From contig NC_083590.1 of NCBI RefSeq assembly GCF_027579695.1, positions 21,520,610 to 21,584,609 on the forward strand: a stretch of 64,000 bases of DNA, written 5' to 3'. Position 1 is the first letter of the stretch, and every line of letters starts with the position of its first letter. Made by a program: the position numbers and the translations under genes. This DNA is from Neoarius graeffei (taxonomy: Eukaryota > Chordata > Actinopteri > Siluriformes > Ariidae). The notes beneath the pieces were generated by a model, which saw only the letters and a program-made list of their open reading frames with translations, searched no databases and was not told the origin of the DNA. Shown one piece after another: positions 1 through 11,156 of the stretch.

Positions 1-20
1 CAAATGGCTATCTAGTGCAG
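1..20 (+). CDS. tac1: Possible end of the upstream tac1 exon
   Basis: A strong donor, CAG|GTAAGT, falls at 20/21. If the exon ends in phase 0, as the substance P exon requires, its last codons read NGYLVQ without a stop. Nothing else confirms it as the signal-peptide exon; it may be a chance donor. Confidence 0.3.
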
Positions 21-804
21 GTAAGTGGGTTTATGAGAGAGAAAAAAGAAGAAAGAAAGAAAGAAAAATCTATTGTTTTGGTTTAGTTAGGAAATCACAC
101 CTCTTTATAACAAATAAATCACTAATTATGAAATGTTGTTCATGATGAAGTTCATCTTAATGTCTCAGTGTCTAGTTGGACTTAAAAATTTTATTAAAAT
201 GCTGGATTTTTTACTTTTGTAGCAAATGTATCCTTATGTATTAAAAGACATTACTTATGAACCACAATTTGAGATCAAACAACGCAAAGATCAATACAAG
301 TCAATGCAATTCCAGTAAATGAATTTGTGTCGCTGTCCAGTACTGAAACAGATTGTTGCTTGTTTTATACGCATCGCACGTCTCCCATTTGACTTTGCAC
401 CCTGGAAGACAGCCAAGCACTCTCCAAAGAGCCATGCTATGGTATGAATATGACAGACAAAGAAAGAGCTCGAGAGCTAGTCTAATTTATGAAAATTCAA
501 GCAGGTTTTTTTTTTTTTTTTAATACATCAGAAAATCCACAGAGGAAACCCTTCACACTGAACACTGTTTCAATAACCACCACTGATAACGGTTAATACA
601 TTAATGAATTAAGCTTTTTAAAGATTTCAGTCTCTCCCAGTTGTTTCAATCATCTTGACGTGTCTGCTATAAATCAGTACATTACCAAACGCACAAGGGA
701 CACTGAAATGGAACTCGATGATTGATATTAGTTTTTTTTCTGCACACTATAAAACCTTTTTCCCTTCCCGTCTCATTTTACACTCATCCAATAACCCTTC
801 CTAG

Positions 805-907
805 GATGACTGGCTTCAAGCCGATCCCTTCAGAGAGATACTCAAACGGATAACGAGAAAACCACGGCCACATCAGTTCATCGGTCTAATGGGGAAGCGC
901 TCCTCCG
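805..907 (+). CDS. tac1: tac1 exon encoding substance P
   Basis: The acceptor is CTAG at 801-804 after a pyrimidine-rich tract and the donor is GTAAGA at 908. The 103 nt begin in phase 0 with DDWLQADPF and contain KPRPHQFIGLM preceded by ITR and followed by GKR. The exon ends one base into a codon (G), which the next exon completes as GCT (Ala). Confidence 0.95.
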
Positions 908-1446
908 GTAAGACCATTTCATCCTAAAGCTCTCTCGCCCTGTCTTCCTCTCTTCCTTCGAACCTTTATTGATAGACTCAGTAAATAGATCAACCAATTC
1001 AGTAGTGTTCTTAAGGTTATTAAGGATAAAATGAAGCTGCTGGAATAACCAGATGTTCTTTTTTTTTTTTGCATGTTTTTGCCTCCCAAAAGCTAACACA
1101 CAGATTACACGAAAAAGTAAGTACTGTAATTAATTATTTGAAAATTTTTTTTTACATTTTTTGAAGGTTCATATTGTAATATTTATGTAAAGTGGGTGTA
1201 TGTGGAAGTCATTGGAATAATTTACATGTACTGTATTAGATAGGCAAGATGAGTATTTGCTAAAGCCCTAAAACTCTACAACGCTTAGGTTTTCTGCTTT
1301 TAGAAAAGGTTTTGGCACCAATTTAGTACATTAGAACCAATAACCATGCAAAGAACCTGCCTTTTTTTTTGGAATTAGATAGACTGATAGAAAGACAGAT
1401 TGATATGGGGTAAGAGGAGCATTTTGTATGAAGGTGCATGTTTACA

Positions 1447-1523
<77 letters not shown>

Positions 1524-2610
1524 GCTATAGGAACATCATTAGCGCTGGATCTCATTTGCTCTGTGTAATTACAGTGTTCATTCAGGTGCTTTAGATGCTC
1601 GACGTTCTCTATTTCAGGCTCTTCTTCATCACATTTCACAGTCTTTCACTGAACTGACCGATATAAAGAACAGATTCAACCAACGTGTCATCAAACACAC
1701 TTGACTGAACGAAAGGTTTTATTTGTTGATCAATTGATGAGTGATTTTTATTTTTATCTTTTGCTCATATTTACTTTCCAGGGCATAAAATTAACTCCTT
1801 TGTGGGTCTGATGGGTAAAAGAAGCCAAGAGGAACCTGGTATGTATAGAATAATATCGTCACATCTAAACTTTACTAATAATACCCAGTATATAGTGGTG
1901 AATGAATGTGATCAATTTGTGTTGTTAAAAGATGCACAGTAATGACAACTGAGCATTACAGAGGTGAAATAGAAAAGAAGAAAAAAAAACCCAGCTCATT
2001 ATATCATGGCTGGGTTCTTGCCCAAACTCAGAATCACATCATCAGTTTTTCTTTGGCTAATCATAGAGTACACCGTCACACTTGCCAGAGCAGTTGGGGA
2101 TTAAGTGCCTTGTTCAAGGGCACTTGAACCAATCCTGCTTGTTCAGGGAATCAAACCAGCAACCTTTTGGTCCCCAAGCTGTTTCTCTAACCATTTGGCT
2201 TCCCTGAACTCATATTATGCTCGAAAATCCATCCAAGGAAGAAAGAAGTGGCGCACGTTTCAATACACCATGCATCTGAAGCCACTTTAAAGGCCGTGTG
2301 TTCTTTACAAGCAACAGAAAGAAATGCAATTTTATCATTTAAAACCATCTCATAAATTGTCATTTCACTTTCAGAACATCATACGGACTCTTATTCAGTC
2401 CAAACTGATAAAAGTGGCAACGTTTTTTTTTAATATTTCACTATTAATAAACCTTAATCAATCAACAATCCATCAAGAATATTTACTTCCCAGTTTCAGA
2501 GCTAAACATAAGTACAGATTGAATCTCATGGACCGGGAATGTATAATTATTTTAATAAATAAGATTTTGGAAATTCTTGTTGCAAATCTATTTTGTGAAT
2601 GTAGTAGAAC

Positions 2611-2690
<80 letters not shown>

Positions 2691-2902
2691 GTATTTCCAT
2701 AATGTGATCCTTACAGTTAATCTTTTTTTTCTTTAATGTTCAAATATTTTTAAATAAATCACTGTTCGGACTCTTGTGTAATTTCTATAAACCTTATTTT
2801 CTGATTTTCTCTGGTTCAGTTTCCAACGTTCATCATGTTTCTCTCTTTCTATTAGGTTCATATGACTGGAGCTTGCTACAGAGCTACGATGAAAAGCGTT
2901 GA
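805..2902 (+). CDS. tac1: Protachykinin 1 (substance P / neurokinin A precursor), 3' four coding exons
   Basis: Precursor of secreted tachykinin neuropeptides that act on NK receptors. Exons 805-907, 1093-1116, 1782-1838 and 2856-2902 join in phase to 76 codons plus TGA (2900-2902). Codons 859-891 read KPRPHQFIGLM, followed by GKR (892-900), the amidation and dibasic cleavage signal. The micro-exon and third exon give ANTQITRKR then HKINSFVGLM-GKR (neurokinin A at 1784-1813). Cleavage after the first KR would release a 21-residue neuropeptide-gamma starting SSANTQ, very like goldfish carassin. All borders are GT/AG. There is no separate equivalent of mammalian exon 4, so the arrangement matches the gamma form. 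The signal-peptide exon is not identified. The tail GSYDWSLLQSYDEKR is divergent from mammals. Confidence 0.95.
1093..1116 (+). CDS. tac1: tac1 24-nt micro-exon (neuropeptide-gamma segment)
   Basis: The acceptor is AAAAG ending at 1092 after a long T tract; the donor is GTAAGT at 1117. With one base from the previous exon and two from the next it reads ANTQITRK then R, matching the carassin-type sequence ahead of neurokinin A. It supplies the KR needed to release neurokinin A. Skipping it keeps the frame but joins SSG directly to HKINSF without a dibasic site. Confidence 0.9.
1447..1521. repeat. (CA)n microsatellite in tac1 intron
   Basis: About 37 uninterrupted CA dinucleotides between the micro-exon and the neurokinin A exon. 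Apparent ORFs here (poly CV or HT) are translation of the repeat. Confidence 0.98.
1782..1838 (+). CDS. tac1: tac1 exon encoding neurokinin A
   Basis: The acceptor is TTTCCAG ending at 1781 and the donor is GTATGT at 1839. The exon reads (R)HKINSFVGLM-GKR-SQEEP. HKINSFVGLM equals known cyprinid neurokinin A. The FVGLM core with the following G is the tachykinin amidation signature. Confidence 0.95.
2060..2207 (-). repeat. Degenerate tRNA-like SINE fragment in tac1 intron
   Basis: On the - strand the sequence starts with a tRNA-like head (AAATGGTTAGAGAAACAG) and a box-B-like GGTTTGATTCC, followed by a tail found in other fish short repeats. It lies in the intron before the last tac1 exon. The family name is uncertain. 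Confidence 0.5.
2611..2690. repeat. (TAA)n(TTA)n inverted microsatellite
   Basis: About 16 TAA units run directly into about 11 TTA units, so the tract is self-complementary and could fold into a long A/T hairpin in the last tac1 intron. Confidence 0.95.
2856..2902 (+). CDS. tac1: tac1 last coding exon
   Basis: The acceptor is CTATTAG ending at 2855. The exon is read in phase from the neurokinin A exon as GSYDWSLLQSYDEKR then TGA. The mammalian counterpart also ends in a short Tyr-containing basic tail. Sequence support is weaker than for the peptide exons, but phase, stop and position fit. Confidence 0.75.
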
Positions 2903-3545
2903 CGAACAGCTCAACCTCCATCATGTCTGCTTCATGCTCAGTGGAGATGCCACTCATGGTTTTTTTTTTATTTGTATGTTTGTTTTTCTAAAATAGGTGG
3001 TTTCATTTCTCGACTCCAATAAAACATCTTGTTTTCCACCGTGTGGTGATGTAGCAGTACCTGTGCCAATTTGTGTACCAAGAGTGGAAGGGACATTTTG
3101 ATCCTGTCCAACCTGTAATATTGTGTTACTGTACAAAAAAAAAAAAAAAAAAAATTACTAGTGGACTATTTGCACTGCCAATCTCTGCATAGTGCCTCAC
3201 GATGTTCAATCCCAACCTGACTGTGCTGTAAATACTCATCATGTTCATTATTCTCAGTATTTCCTGTCCATCACTGTAGCTGTGGCTTAACATTATATAA
3301 AATATTAAAATTATTTTTCTTATCGGTGGAATTGTGGGTTGTGAACATTGTGGTTGTAGATGTGGAGCATGTGCGCCTCCTGGGGGTTGAAAGGAGAGAT
3401 GACAGAAGGTGTAGTGTTTGATGAAATGACAATTCAGGGCAGAAAAGCAGTTTATTCCCAAACAAAATCTCTGATCAAGTGTGAAACTATTCTGAAAGTA
3501 GGGGTGTGAATCTGGTGTTAAACCTGAAACTCTGGCTTAAATAAA
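2903..3545 (+). other. tac1: Probable tac1 3'UTR with polyadenylation signal
   Basis: Non-repetitive sequence follows the stop codon, apart from an A-run at 3134-3153. An AATAAA lies at 3540-3545. Length and position suit a 3'UTR, but the cleavage site is not visible. Confidence 0.55.
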
Positions 3546-3710
3546 GTACACTGAGATTATTGAAGCCTTCCATATTGACATGATAGCTAATGAGCTGTAA
3601 AGTAATAGTCTATTCACTCACACACACAAAGATGCCAAAAGTATGAATGCAAAGAAAACATGCTTGTATATTTTACAAAAAGTTGACGTAGCTGTGATAT
3701 AAATGAAGGA

Positions 3711-4078
3711 CTATCTCATCTCATCACATCATCTCTAGCCACTTTATCCTGTTCTACGCTGGAGCCTATCCCAGCTGACTACGGGTGAAAGGCGGGGTAC
3801 ACCCTGGACAAGTCGCCAGGTCATCACAGGGCTGACACATAGACACAGACAACCATTCACACTCACATTCACACCTACGCTCAATTTAGAGTCACCAGTT
3901 AACCTAACCTGCATGTCTTTGGACTGTGGGGGAAACCGGAGCACCCAGAGGAAACCCACGCGGGCACGGGGAGAACATGCAAACTCCGCACAGAAAGGCC
4001 CTCGCCGGCCCCGGGGCTCGAACCCGGACCTTCTTGCTGTGAGGCGGCAGCGCTAACCACTACACCACCGTGCCGCCC
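3711..4078 (-). mobile_element. tRNA-derived SINE, copy 1
   Basis: A full-length copy of the dominant SINE of this window. Read on the - strand it has a tRNA-like head (box A TAGTGGTTAGCGCTG, box B GGTTCGAGCCC), a conserved body with CAGTCCAAAGACATGCAGG, and a 3' tail of TGAGA/GATGA repeats. A (TAA)n tract abuts its head at 4079. Confidence 0.9.
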
Positions 4079-4110
<32 letters not shown>

Positions 4111-4595
4111 TCATATTAATTCACCTTTACTAAAAAGCATTGAAAAAAAAGTGCTGTTCTTTTCCTTGTGGTAATCAGACTCTGGGTCTAATCATAAAAT
4201 GTTGTTGATGTTCACTAAGGAAGTGCCTTGACAACAACAACAACAAAACAATAAGCCCAGTTGAGAAAAATAGCCTGACATAATTTGTTCCTGTAGCTAC
4301 AAGATGTATAAAAAGTACCCAAACCTGAAAAAAATAAAATAAAATAAATAAGTGCATTAAAATATGTGAATTTTCAGATTTTTAAAACTTTTGAGTAAAC
4401 ATTGATGTGATTTAGGTTTTGAAAGCAGCATGGTGGGATTTTCTTTTTTTTTTTAATTTGTTGGCTTGATTGTGGTTTGAGTGCAGCATTTTGTACTTGG
4501 GTTCTTAATGAGTTCTGCACTTCCAGGCCACCATAGTTTCGTCCACTTCTACATTCGTCTTAGCAGCGCTCCTACGTTTCCAGTTTCTTTCCTAA

Positions 4596-5034
4596 AGCCA
4601 GTATCTCACTGGGCTGCGACAGCTTGCGAACGTCATTCACGAAAGAGTTTCAAAAGTGTCTTGAAACATTCGCAGGGCTTCTCAATTTCCTCGCATGAGT
4701 CGCAAAGTGTCGCTCATTCGTCGCTGAAATTTTGAACGTGTTCAAAAAATTAGTGCGACAAAATTTCTCTCAAAATAGCCACAAATGCGTCGCTGGTGTC
4801 GCAAAGCCGTCACGAACCCTTCTCATGTCAGTTTCCATGAGACAGGAAGTGCGAGTGTATCTCACTGGGCTGCGGCAGCCTGCGACTAGTTGGAGACACA
4901 ACAATTGTGATAAAATATGCGAATATCACTTCAGTGTGATTCCAAGTGAAAATTGTCGCCAATTCGAATATTTTCTCGCAATTGTTGTGTCTCCAACTAG
5001 CCGCAGGCTGTCGCAGCCCAGTGAGATACTACCC
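4596..5034. mobile_element. Composite Harbinger-like MITE, copy 1
   Basis: Flanked by TAA at 4593-4595 and 5035-5037. Both ends carry the inverted motif TATCTCACTGGGCTGCGACAG. An inner palindrome (about 4858-5030) starts with the same terminal motif, so a second, smaller element seems fused to one end. No coding capacity is evident. The TWA target suggests PIF/Harbinger. An inverted relative lies at 6851-7296. Confidence 0.8.
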
Positions 5035-5169
5035 TAAGACTCAAAAATGGCCATGTTTTATAGCCCATGTCTGCAAGAGCTCCTTAGTTCAAGAAAATTA
5101 AACGAAAAATTACGGTCGCTGATGTTCAGTTCTGATGAATGTAAACAATCCTGATGAGAGTATTTAAAA

Positions 5170-5445
5170 AAAATAGAAATGCATCATAGAACTGAATCCA
5201 AGGAGTTTATTTTGGTCTCAACAGACCACATAAGCTTCATGACATGTTTTGAGTTTAAAACAGGATTCCATGTGGGAGTTTTTTTCAACAAACCATATAC
5301 TATCAGCATCAAAACAGGATCACCTGAACCTTGGATAATATTAAAGCTGTCCACCAAATTTCATCCAAATCCGTTCACTAATTTTCGAGTTACTTTAGAA
5401 ACGGACCAAAAAAAAAATCTTGGATCTACATTCACTTTAATAGGA
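5170..5445 (+). repeat. Fish interspersed repeat fragment
   Basis: The stretch with CACCAAATTTCATCCAAATCC resembles a common teleost retroelement-like 3' region; 5980-6075 and 18346-18562 carry similar motifs. No ORF of note is present. Family assignment is only tentative. Confidence 0.4.
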
Positions 5446-5461
5446 ACTTATTCTTGATTCT

Positions 5462-5973
5462 AAGATTCCTGTTCTTGGCTGCAGGAGTGGAACCCAATGT
5501 GTTCTTCTGCTGTTGCATGCTGAGATGCTTTTCTGCTCACCACGGTTGTAAAGAGTGATTATGAGTTACTATATCCTTCCTGGCAAAAAAGCTCAAACCA
5601 ATCTGTCCATTTTCCTTTGACCTCTCTTATCAACAAGGCGTTTGTTTCCACCCACAGAACTGTTGTTCACTCGATGTTTTTTGTTTTTCGCACCATTCTG
5701 TCTGTGTAAACTCTAGAGACTGTTGCGTGTGAAAACCCCAGGAGATCAGCTGTGTCTGAAATACTCAAACCAACACCCATGCCACGGTGAAAGAAAGTCA
5801 CACTTCACTGTGAGATCACAATTTTTCCCATTCTGATGTTTGAACATTGTGAACATTAACTGAGGCTCTTGATATGTATCTGCGTGATTTTATGCATCAA
5901 GGGATCAGCTGATTAGAGGACTGCATCAGACAGCAGATGGACGGGTGTTCCTAATAAAGTGGCCAGTGAACGT
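5462..5973 (-). pseudogene. Tc1-like transposon relic carrying both empty target sites
   Basis: On the - strand this is a truncated Tc1-family element starting at a terminus with CCACTTTATTAGGAACACC and running into the helix-turn-helix part of a transposase, broken by stops. It preserves the uninterrupted sequence of two sites that are occupied by insertions in its sister copy (26250-28511): CAGGAGATC at 5739-5747 and TTAA at 5856-5859. Confidence 0.75.
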
Positions 5974-6132
5974 ACGTATCCGAATTTGCATCCAAAGCTA
6001 ACGAATTGTTCCTTGGCCCATGTCTTACCTTTACTTGAAATTTCATCAAAATCTGTTCACGACTTTGTGAGTTAATATCTTTCCTCTCTCGAGTCACAGT
6101 TGTGCCATTTTCTGGTTTCTGATGACTCAACC

Positions 6133-6526
6133 AGGTGGCACGGTGGTGTAGTGGTTAGCGCTGTCGCCTCACAGCAAGAAGGTCCTGGGTTCGAGCCCCG
6201 GGACCGGTGAGGGCCTTTCTGTGCGGAGTTTGCATGTTCTCCCCGTGTCCGCGTGGGTTTCCTCCGGGTGCTCCGGTTTCCCCCACAGTCCAAAGACATG
6301 CAGGTTAGGTTAACTGGTGACTCTAAATTGACCGTAGGTGTGAATGTGAGTGTGAATGGTTGTCTGTGTCTATGTGTCGGCCCTGTGATGACCTGGCGAC
6401 TTGTCCAGGGTGTACCCCGCCTTTCGCCCGTAGTCAGCTGGGATAGGCTCCAGCTTGCCTGCGACCCTGTAGAAGGATAAAGCGGCTAGAGATAATGAGA
6501 TGAGATGAGATGAGATGATGACTCAA
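6133..6526 (+). mobile_element. tRNA-derived SINE, copy 2
   Basis: Full-length copy with a GATGACTCAACC target-site duplication at 6121-6132 and 6527-6538, showing insertion by target-primed reverse transcription. The tail is an expanded GATGA repeat. Confidence 0.95.
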
Positions 6527-6850
6527 CCCTGACTGATGCTGATACTTTTCCAGGACTTGTGTGATCACGTGACACTTTACTTATACACAGGTGAACCCCA
6601 CGCAACGACCGTAATTACATGATTTCTTCCAGCAACCAGAACTAATCTCAGGGTTTCACAGCAATAAAGTGAACAGACATAAAAAAAAAAACACTTTTTA
6701 TGAATATTTTTGCAGATGATCTTGATTTTCCCTCCAATTTCAACATTATGGGCTTTTTTGTGCAGATTCTTCATATAATCTGATTAAGTAGCTTTTTTCC
6801 CCAATTTAAAAATCCCACTTTGCCAAAAGACTTAAACACAAACCCTCTTA

Positions 6851-7296
6851 AGCCAGTATCTCACTGGGCTGCGACAGCCTGCGACTAGTTGGAGACACAA
6901 CAATTGCGAGAAAATATGCGAATTAGCGACAATTTTCACTTGGAATCACACTGAATTGATATTCGAATATTTTACCGCAATTGTTGTGTCTCCAACTAGT
7001 CACAGGCTGTCGCAGCCTAGTGAGATACTACCCATACACTCGCACTTCCTGACTCACGAAAACTGACTTGAGAAGGGTTCGCGACGGCTTTGCGACACCA
7101 GCGACGCATTTGCGGCTATTTTGAGAGAAATTTTGTCGCACAAATTTTTTGAACATGTTCAAAATTTCAGCGACGAAGGAGCGACACTTTGCGACTCGTT
7201 AGGAAATTGAGAAACTCCGCGAATGTTTCAAGACACTTTTGAAACTCTCTCGCGAATGACGTTCGCAAGCTGTCGCAGCCCAGTGAGATACTACCC
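6851..7296. mobile_element. Composite Harbinger-like MITE, copy 2 (inverted relative to copy 1)
   Basis: Flanked by TTA (6848-6850 and 7297-7299). It has the same ends and inner palindrome as 4596-5034 but in the opposite orientation, with the inner palindrome now at the left end (about 6855-7030). This shows the composite moved as one unit. Confidence 0.8.
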
Positions 7297-7708
7297 TTAT
7301 TATCGTCTGACTGAAGTTAGAGAGAAAACAAGGCCTGGTAATGTCGAGAGCTCGGTGGGAGGATAGAAATGAGAAACTGGAGAAGACTGGGGATTTTTAA
7401 ACCTGGATTCAGTGCTTTAGTGGGAAAAAACCCCAACAAAAACTACAAAAGTGGCCAGTACTTTTGTAAGTTTTTGCAAATCTGCTGACATGCAGCTGTA
7501 GTTTCTGAAGAGGTTTAAGACAGTTTTTTGTTTGTTTTAATTCCACAGGTTTTATTTGAGGGATTTCATTCATTTTCTTCAAATGCAGTGAGTAAAACTC
7601 CTTGAAATGCGTTTAACAACAGCTGAAGTTCATCTTTACAGAAAGACGGAGCAGTCATTTTTATTTATTATGCAGGTTCTTCTAATCCACATTTACTGCA
7701 GCTCAGAG

Positions 7709-7740
<32 letters not shown>
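7709..7740. repeat. (CT)n microsatellite
   Basis: Uninterrupted CT dinucleotide run. A (GT)n run follows at 7945-7986 in the same gene-free stretch; I see nothing else between 7300 and 8130. Confidence 0.95.
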
Positions 7741-7745
<5 letters not shown>

Positions 7746-7942
7746 GTGTAAGCAAACAAATCATGAAAATTGTTCGTATTTGATCTTTACATTATTATGA
7801 ACATGCACTACAAGTGTATATGATTAAATAAATAAATTTAATCACATTTTTATAGCTTGAGCAAATACGTTCGTGTGTGTGAGAGAAGCCACTTTCCACT
7901 GGTTATAAAGCTTAGATGAGCTGTTTGTTTACTTGGAACAGT

Positions 7943-7944
<2 letters not shown>

Positions 7945-7986
<42 letters not shown>
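7945..7986. repeat. (GT)n microsatellite
   Basis: About 21 GT units in intergenic sequence. Confidence 0.95.
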
Positions 7987-7988
<2 letters not shown>

Positions 7989-8137
7989 AAATGGACAGAT
8001 GGAGAAACATGACAAGACCACAGGAGGGAAAAAATCTCAAGATAATTCTTACATTAAAAGTACAATAGATAAAATTTGATATTTCTTGATTAGGCATCTC
8101 AAAAAAAAAAGCCATGGAAACATGAATTAAAGCTTAA

Positions 8138-9933
8138 AGGGATCCTCCAACGGATTTATTCTCAAGCTTATTTTAAAGGAGGACTGAAGGCAATTTTTTT
8201 ATAATCAAAATTCTATTTCTCATTTTATTAAATATCGGAATGCATTTTTGATCGCTATTTTGTCACTGCTATAGCAAGTTCTGAGTGTTTGAAATATGCT
8301 CTGTAATATAACTGTCCATATGTCAAAGCAACGGTCGTAAACAAGATTCGTTGAGACCTGTGCGAGACATCGTAGGACGGAAGTAAAACGTACAGTGGAA
8401 ATCAAAGCGACCAACATCTGCCAACGTTGTCAAAAGACGCGTGTGCCCTCTTTCGAATGCTGATGTAATCAAGCCGGAAGTTTTGTTTGTTTTGATAGCA
8501 ATCAGGAAAGTTTGAAAAAAGTAGGCAGTAATCGTCATTTAAACTCGTTTTTGTGCAATACTTCGTTTGGAAAACAGTTTTCAAAATGGCGGCGCTGACA
8601 CCTGGCTGACACTTCATGTTTCGAAGTCTCGCACAAGTCTCGTGAAGATTGCGCGGATAAGCGACGCCTGCCGTGGACCAAACAAACTAAATTCAACACG
8701 GCTAAAAATCGAATAGGCCGATAAGTATAATATTTAATTGCAATTAGTTGCCAATACGAGTCACGATATAAGGTTACTAAAACCGAAAACGTAATTGAAT
8801 AACACGTTAATTAAGAAATAAAGCAAGTTTAAAAATGACTAAAGTTCTCCTTTAAGTAAAAGTACCGGTAGTTGCACATTTCAATTGAAAAAAAAAAAAG
8901 CAAAACCTAACTTTCATTTTCAGAGACCAAATAGTGAATTCTTTAAAATGTCAGATGGGCTTCTTGCGGTGGTATGCAATGACGTCAGGTAGCGGTCGCT
9001 TGGAACAACTCAGCTGTTTGTATTCTCTGTTTACATCATAGTTTTGCAAGTATTTTACAGAATTTCAGTTTTTAAATAAGTATGCCTCATTGTGAAGCAT
9101 TTTAATGCCACAATGATGCTTAAAAGAAAGCGCAAGCTGGAACTAGACTGCCTTTTCATAGAAAATTCAAAGTGTGCTTGATCAGCTGGAACAGACTGTC
9201 ACCGACAGAAACTAGATCAGACATGAGACCTCGCACTGCAAAATCTTTTTTACATGATCTCCAGATAGTGTGTGGCAGTGTGTGTGTAGTGTGTGTGGCT
9301 GTACGCTCTAAAATCTTGGTTTAAAATGGCTCAACTCGCAGCGTGACATGACATGACACTTCGTGCTCGAAAATCTTTTTACAGGATCTACAGCTGGTGC
9401 TGGGTAAATTAACAGAGAGAGTGTGATATGGTTTAAAACAGATTTTAGAGCACGAAGTGTCATGTCATGCTGTGAGTTGAGCCATTTTAAACTGAGATTT
9501 TAGAGCGAGCATCCACACACACACTTTCTGTAGATCATGTGAAAAAAAAAAGATTTTGCAAAGCGAGGTCTCATGTCTGACCCAGTTTCTGTTGGTGACC
9601 GTCTGTTCCAGCTGAACAAGCACACTTTGCAGTTTCTCTGTGGAAATGCAGTCTAGTTCCAGCTTGTGCTTTCTTTTTAGCATCATTATGGCATTTATAT
9701 GCTACACACTGAGGCATACTTATTTAAAAACTGATAAATTCAGTAAAATATTTGTAAAACTAGCAAAACTATGATATAAACAGCTGAGTTGCTCCAAGCA
9801 ACCGCTACCTGACGTCATCGCATACCAACATTGCCAAAATCAACAATTTTTCAGCTGAAAATGAAAGTTTGATTTTTGAAATCTGCGACTACTTTTACTT
9901 AAAAAAAGAGAATAAATCCGCTGATGGATCCAT
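8138..9933. mobile_element. TTAA-flanked foldback element with nested insertion
   Basis: TTAA lies at 8134-8137 and 9934-9937. The termini are inverted (AGGGATCC...GGATTTATTCTC against its complement) and the whole element is a large imperfect palindrome centred near 9390. The arms (about 8900-9330 and 9430-9890) each contain the motif GATGCTTAAAAGAAAGC in opposite orientation. A second TTAA element (8177-8851) has inserted in its left arm. Open frames in the arms are mirror images of each other, not genes. Confidence 0.8.
8177..8851. mobile_element. TTAA-flanked MITE (family K1), uninterrupted copy
   Basis: TTAA lies at 8173-8176 and 8852-8855, with imperfect inverted ends AGGAGGACTGAAGG and AGGAGAACTTTAG. 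It is closely similar to the 22165-24313 element and gives that element's unoccupied sequence at two later insertion sites. No coding evidence. Confidence 0.8.
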
Positions 9934-9941
9934 TTAATGAA

Positions 9942-10314
9942 ACTCATCTCATCTCATTATCTGTAGCCGCTTTATCCTGTTCTACAGGGTCGCAGGCAAG
10001 CTGGAGCCTATCCCAGCTGACTACGGGCGAAAGGCAGGGTACACCCTGGACAAGTCGCCAGGTCATCACAGGGCTGACACATAGACACAGACAACCATTC
10101 ACACTCACACCTACGCTCAATTTAGAGTCATCAGTTAACCTAACCTGCATGTCTTTGGACTGTGGGGGAAACCGGAGCACCCGGAGGAAACCCACGCGGA
10201 CACGGGGAGAACATGCAAACTCTGCACAGAAAGGCCCTCGCCGGCCACGGGGCTCGAACCCGGACCTTCTTGCTGTGAGGCGACAGCGCTAACCGCTACA
10301 CCACTGTGCCACCC
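9942..10314 (-). mobile_element. tRNA-derived SINE, copy 3
   Basis: Full-length copy with target duplication TTAATGAA (9934-9941) and TTAAAGAA (10315-10322), one mismatch. It landed exactly on the right TTAA of the foldback element, so it is younger than it. Confidence 0.9.
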
Positions 10315-10909
10315 TTAAAGAAATCATTAAATTGTTAATAAGTGCTTTATTCTTTTAAACACAACAACAACAACAGAATCGTAAATAAATGGTGACTTTT
10401 GCTCAAGGCACTCAAGAGAGTGAATATCACAGTTCACATTGGAGCAGAAACACAAATTAAAACATTCTATTTTGCTCCTAAATTCACAAAGTAATCATTC
10501 ATGCCTTTGGTCCCTGAACCATTCCCTGTTCCTTAATCCGTGTTGTGTGTCCTGTACGTAGATTTATTTTTAAAAATATCACAGTGCTGTTGAAATTTAT
10601 CTCACTGGTGTTGATTAATTTTCTATAACAGCAGTTCTGGCTGTAATATGCGTAGTGTTGTTTCTCTAGTAATGGCTAATTCATAGAGACTGGTACGACA
10701 CATAATCTAATGTTGTGCTCAGATCGTCTAGGTAGGTGTTCGCTCCATAGAACACTCACTAGGGGATAAGGGCACACAACCGGTGATCAGTTTCAGAGAC
10801 ATGATTATTATTTCTGCTGCATAAACAAACCATGAAGTACTTTGATTGACATTGACATCTCTTCACAAGGTTAAAATAAAAAAAGCTTTTAATAAAACTG
10901 CGAAAGTCC
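10315..10909. other. Intergenic, no gene seen
   Basis: A/T-rich sequence without long open frames or recognised repeats. Confidence 0.5.
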
Positions 10910-11156
10910 TTCCCACGTCATGTGGTGGCGCCAATCTCCGTTTCCATAGCCCTCGGCCTCTCACCTATTACCTAGCTAGGGTTACAGTGGGGGTCGCATG
11001 ACTCCCCACTCGCATCTGTATTGCAGCGTGCCTTGCCAGATGACAGTAGGTACAGTTTTTACGATGGTCTTTGGTACGACCGGACCCTGAGTAGAACTCG
11101 CGATCTCCCGATTGAGAGGCGGACACACTAACCACTAGGCCAACTGTGCCAGGCTG
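10910..11156 (-). mobile_element. Second tRNA-derived SINE family
   Basis: On the - strand a tRNA-like head (CACAGTTGGCCTAGTGGTTA, with box-B-like GAGTTCTACTC) precedes a body unrelated to the main SINE. A single copy was noticed. It is not an intact tRNA gene. Confidence 0.65.

Noticed and set aside
1323-1639. ORFs of poly-CV and poly-HT
   Set aside because: Products of the (CA)n microsatellite in both reading directions.
2324-2707. 127-residue ORF with poly-isoleucine
   Set aside because: Created by the (TAA)n/(TTA)n hairpin repeat inside a tac1 intron.
6133-6210. tRNA gene in the SINE head
   Set aside because: Boxes A and B are present but no full cloverleaf; it is the tRNA-derived promoter of a SINE, repeated in all copies.
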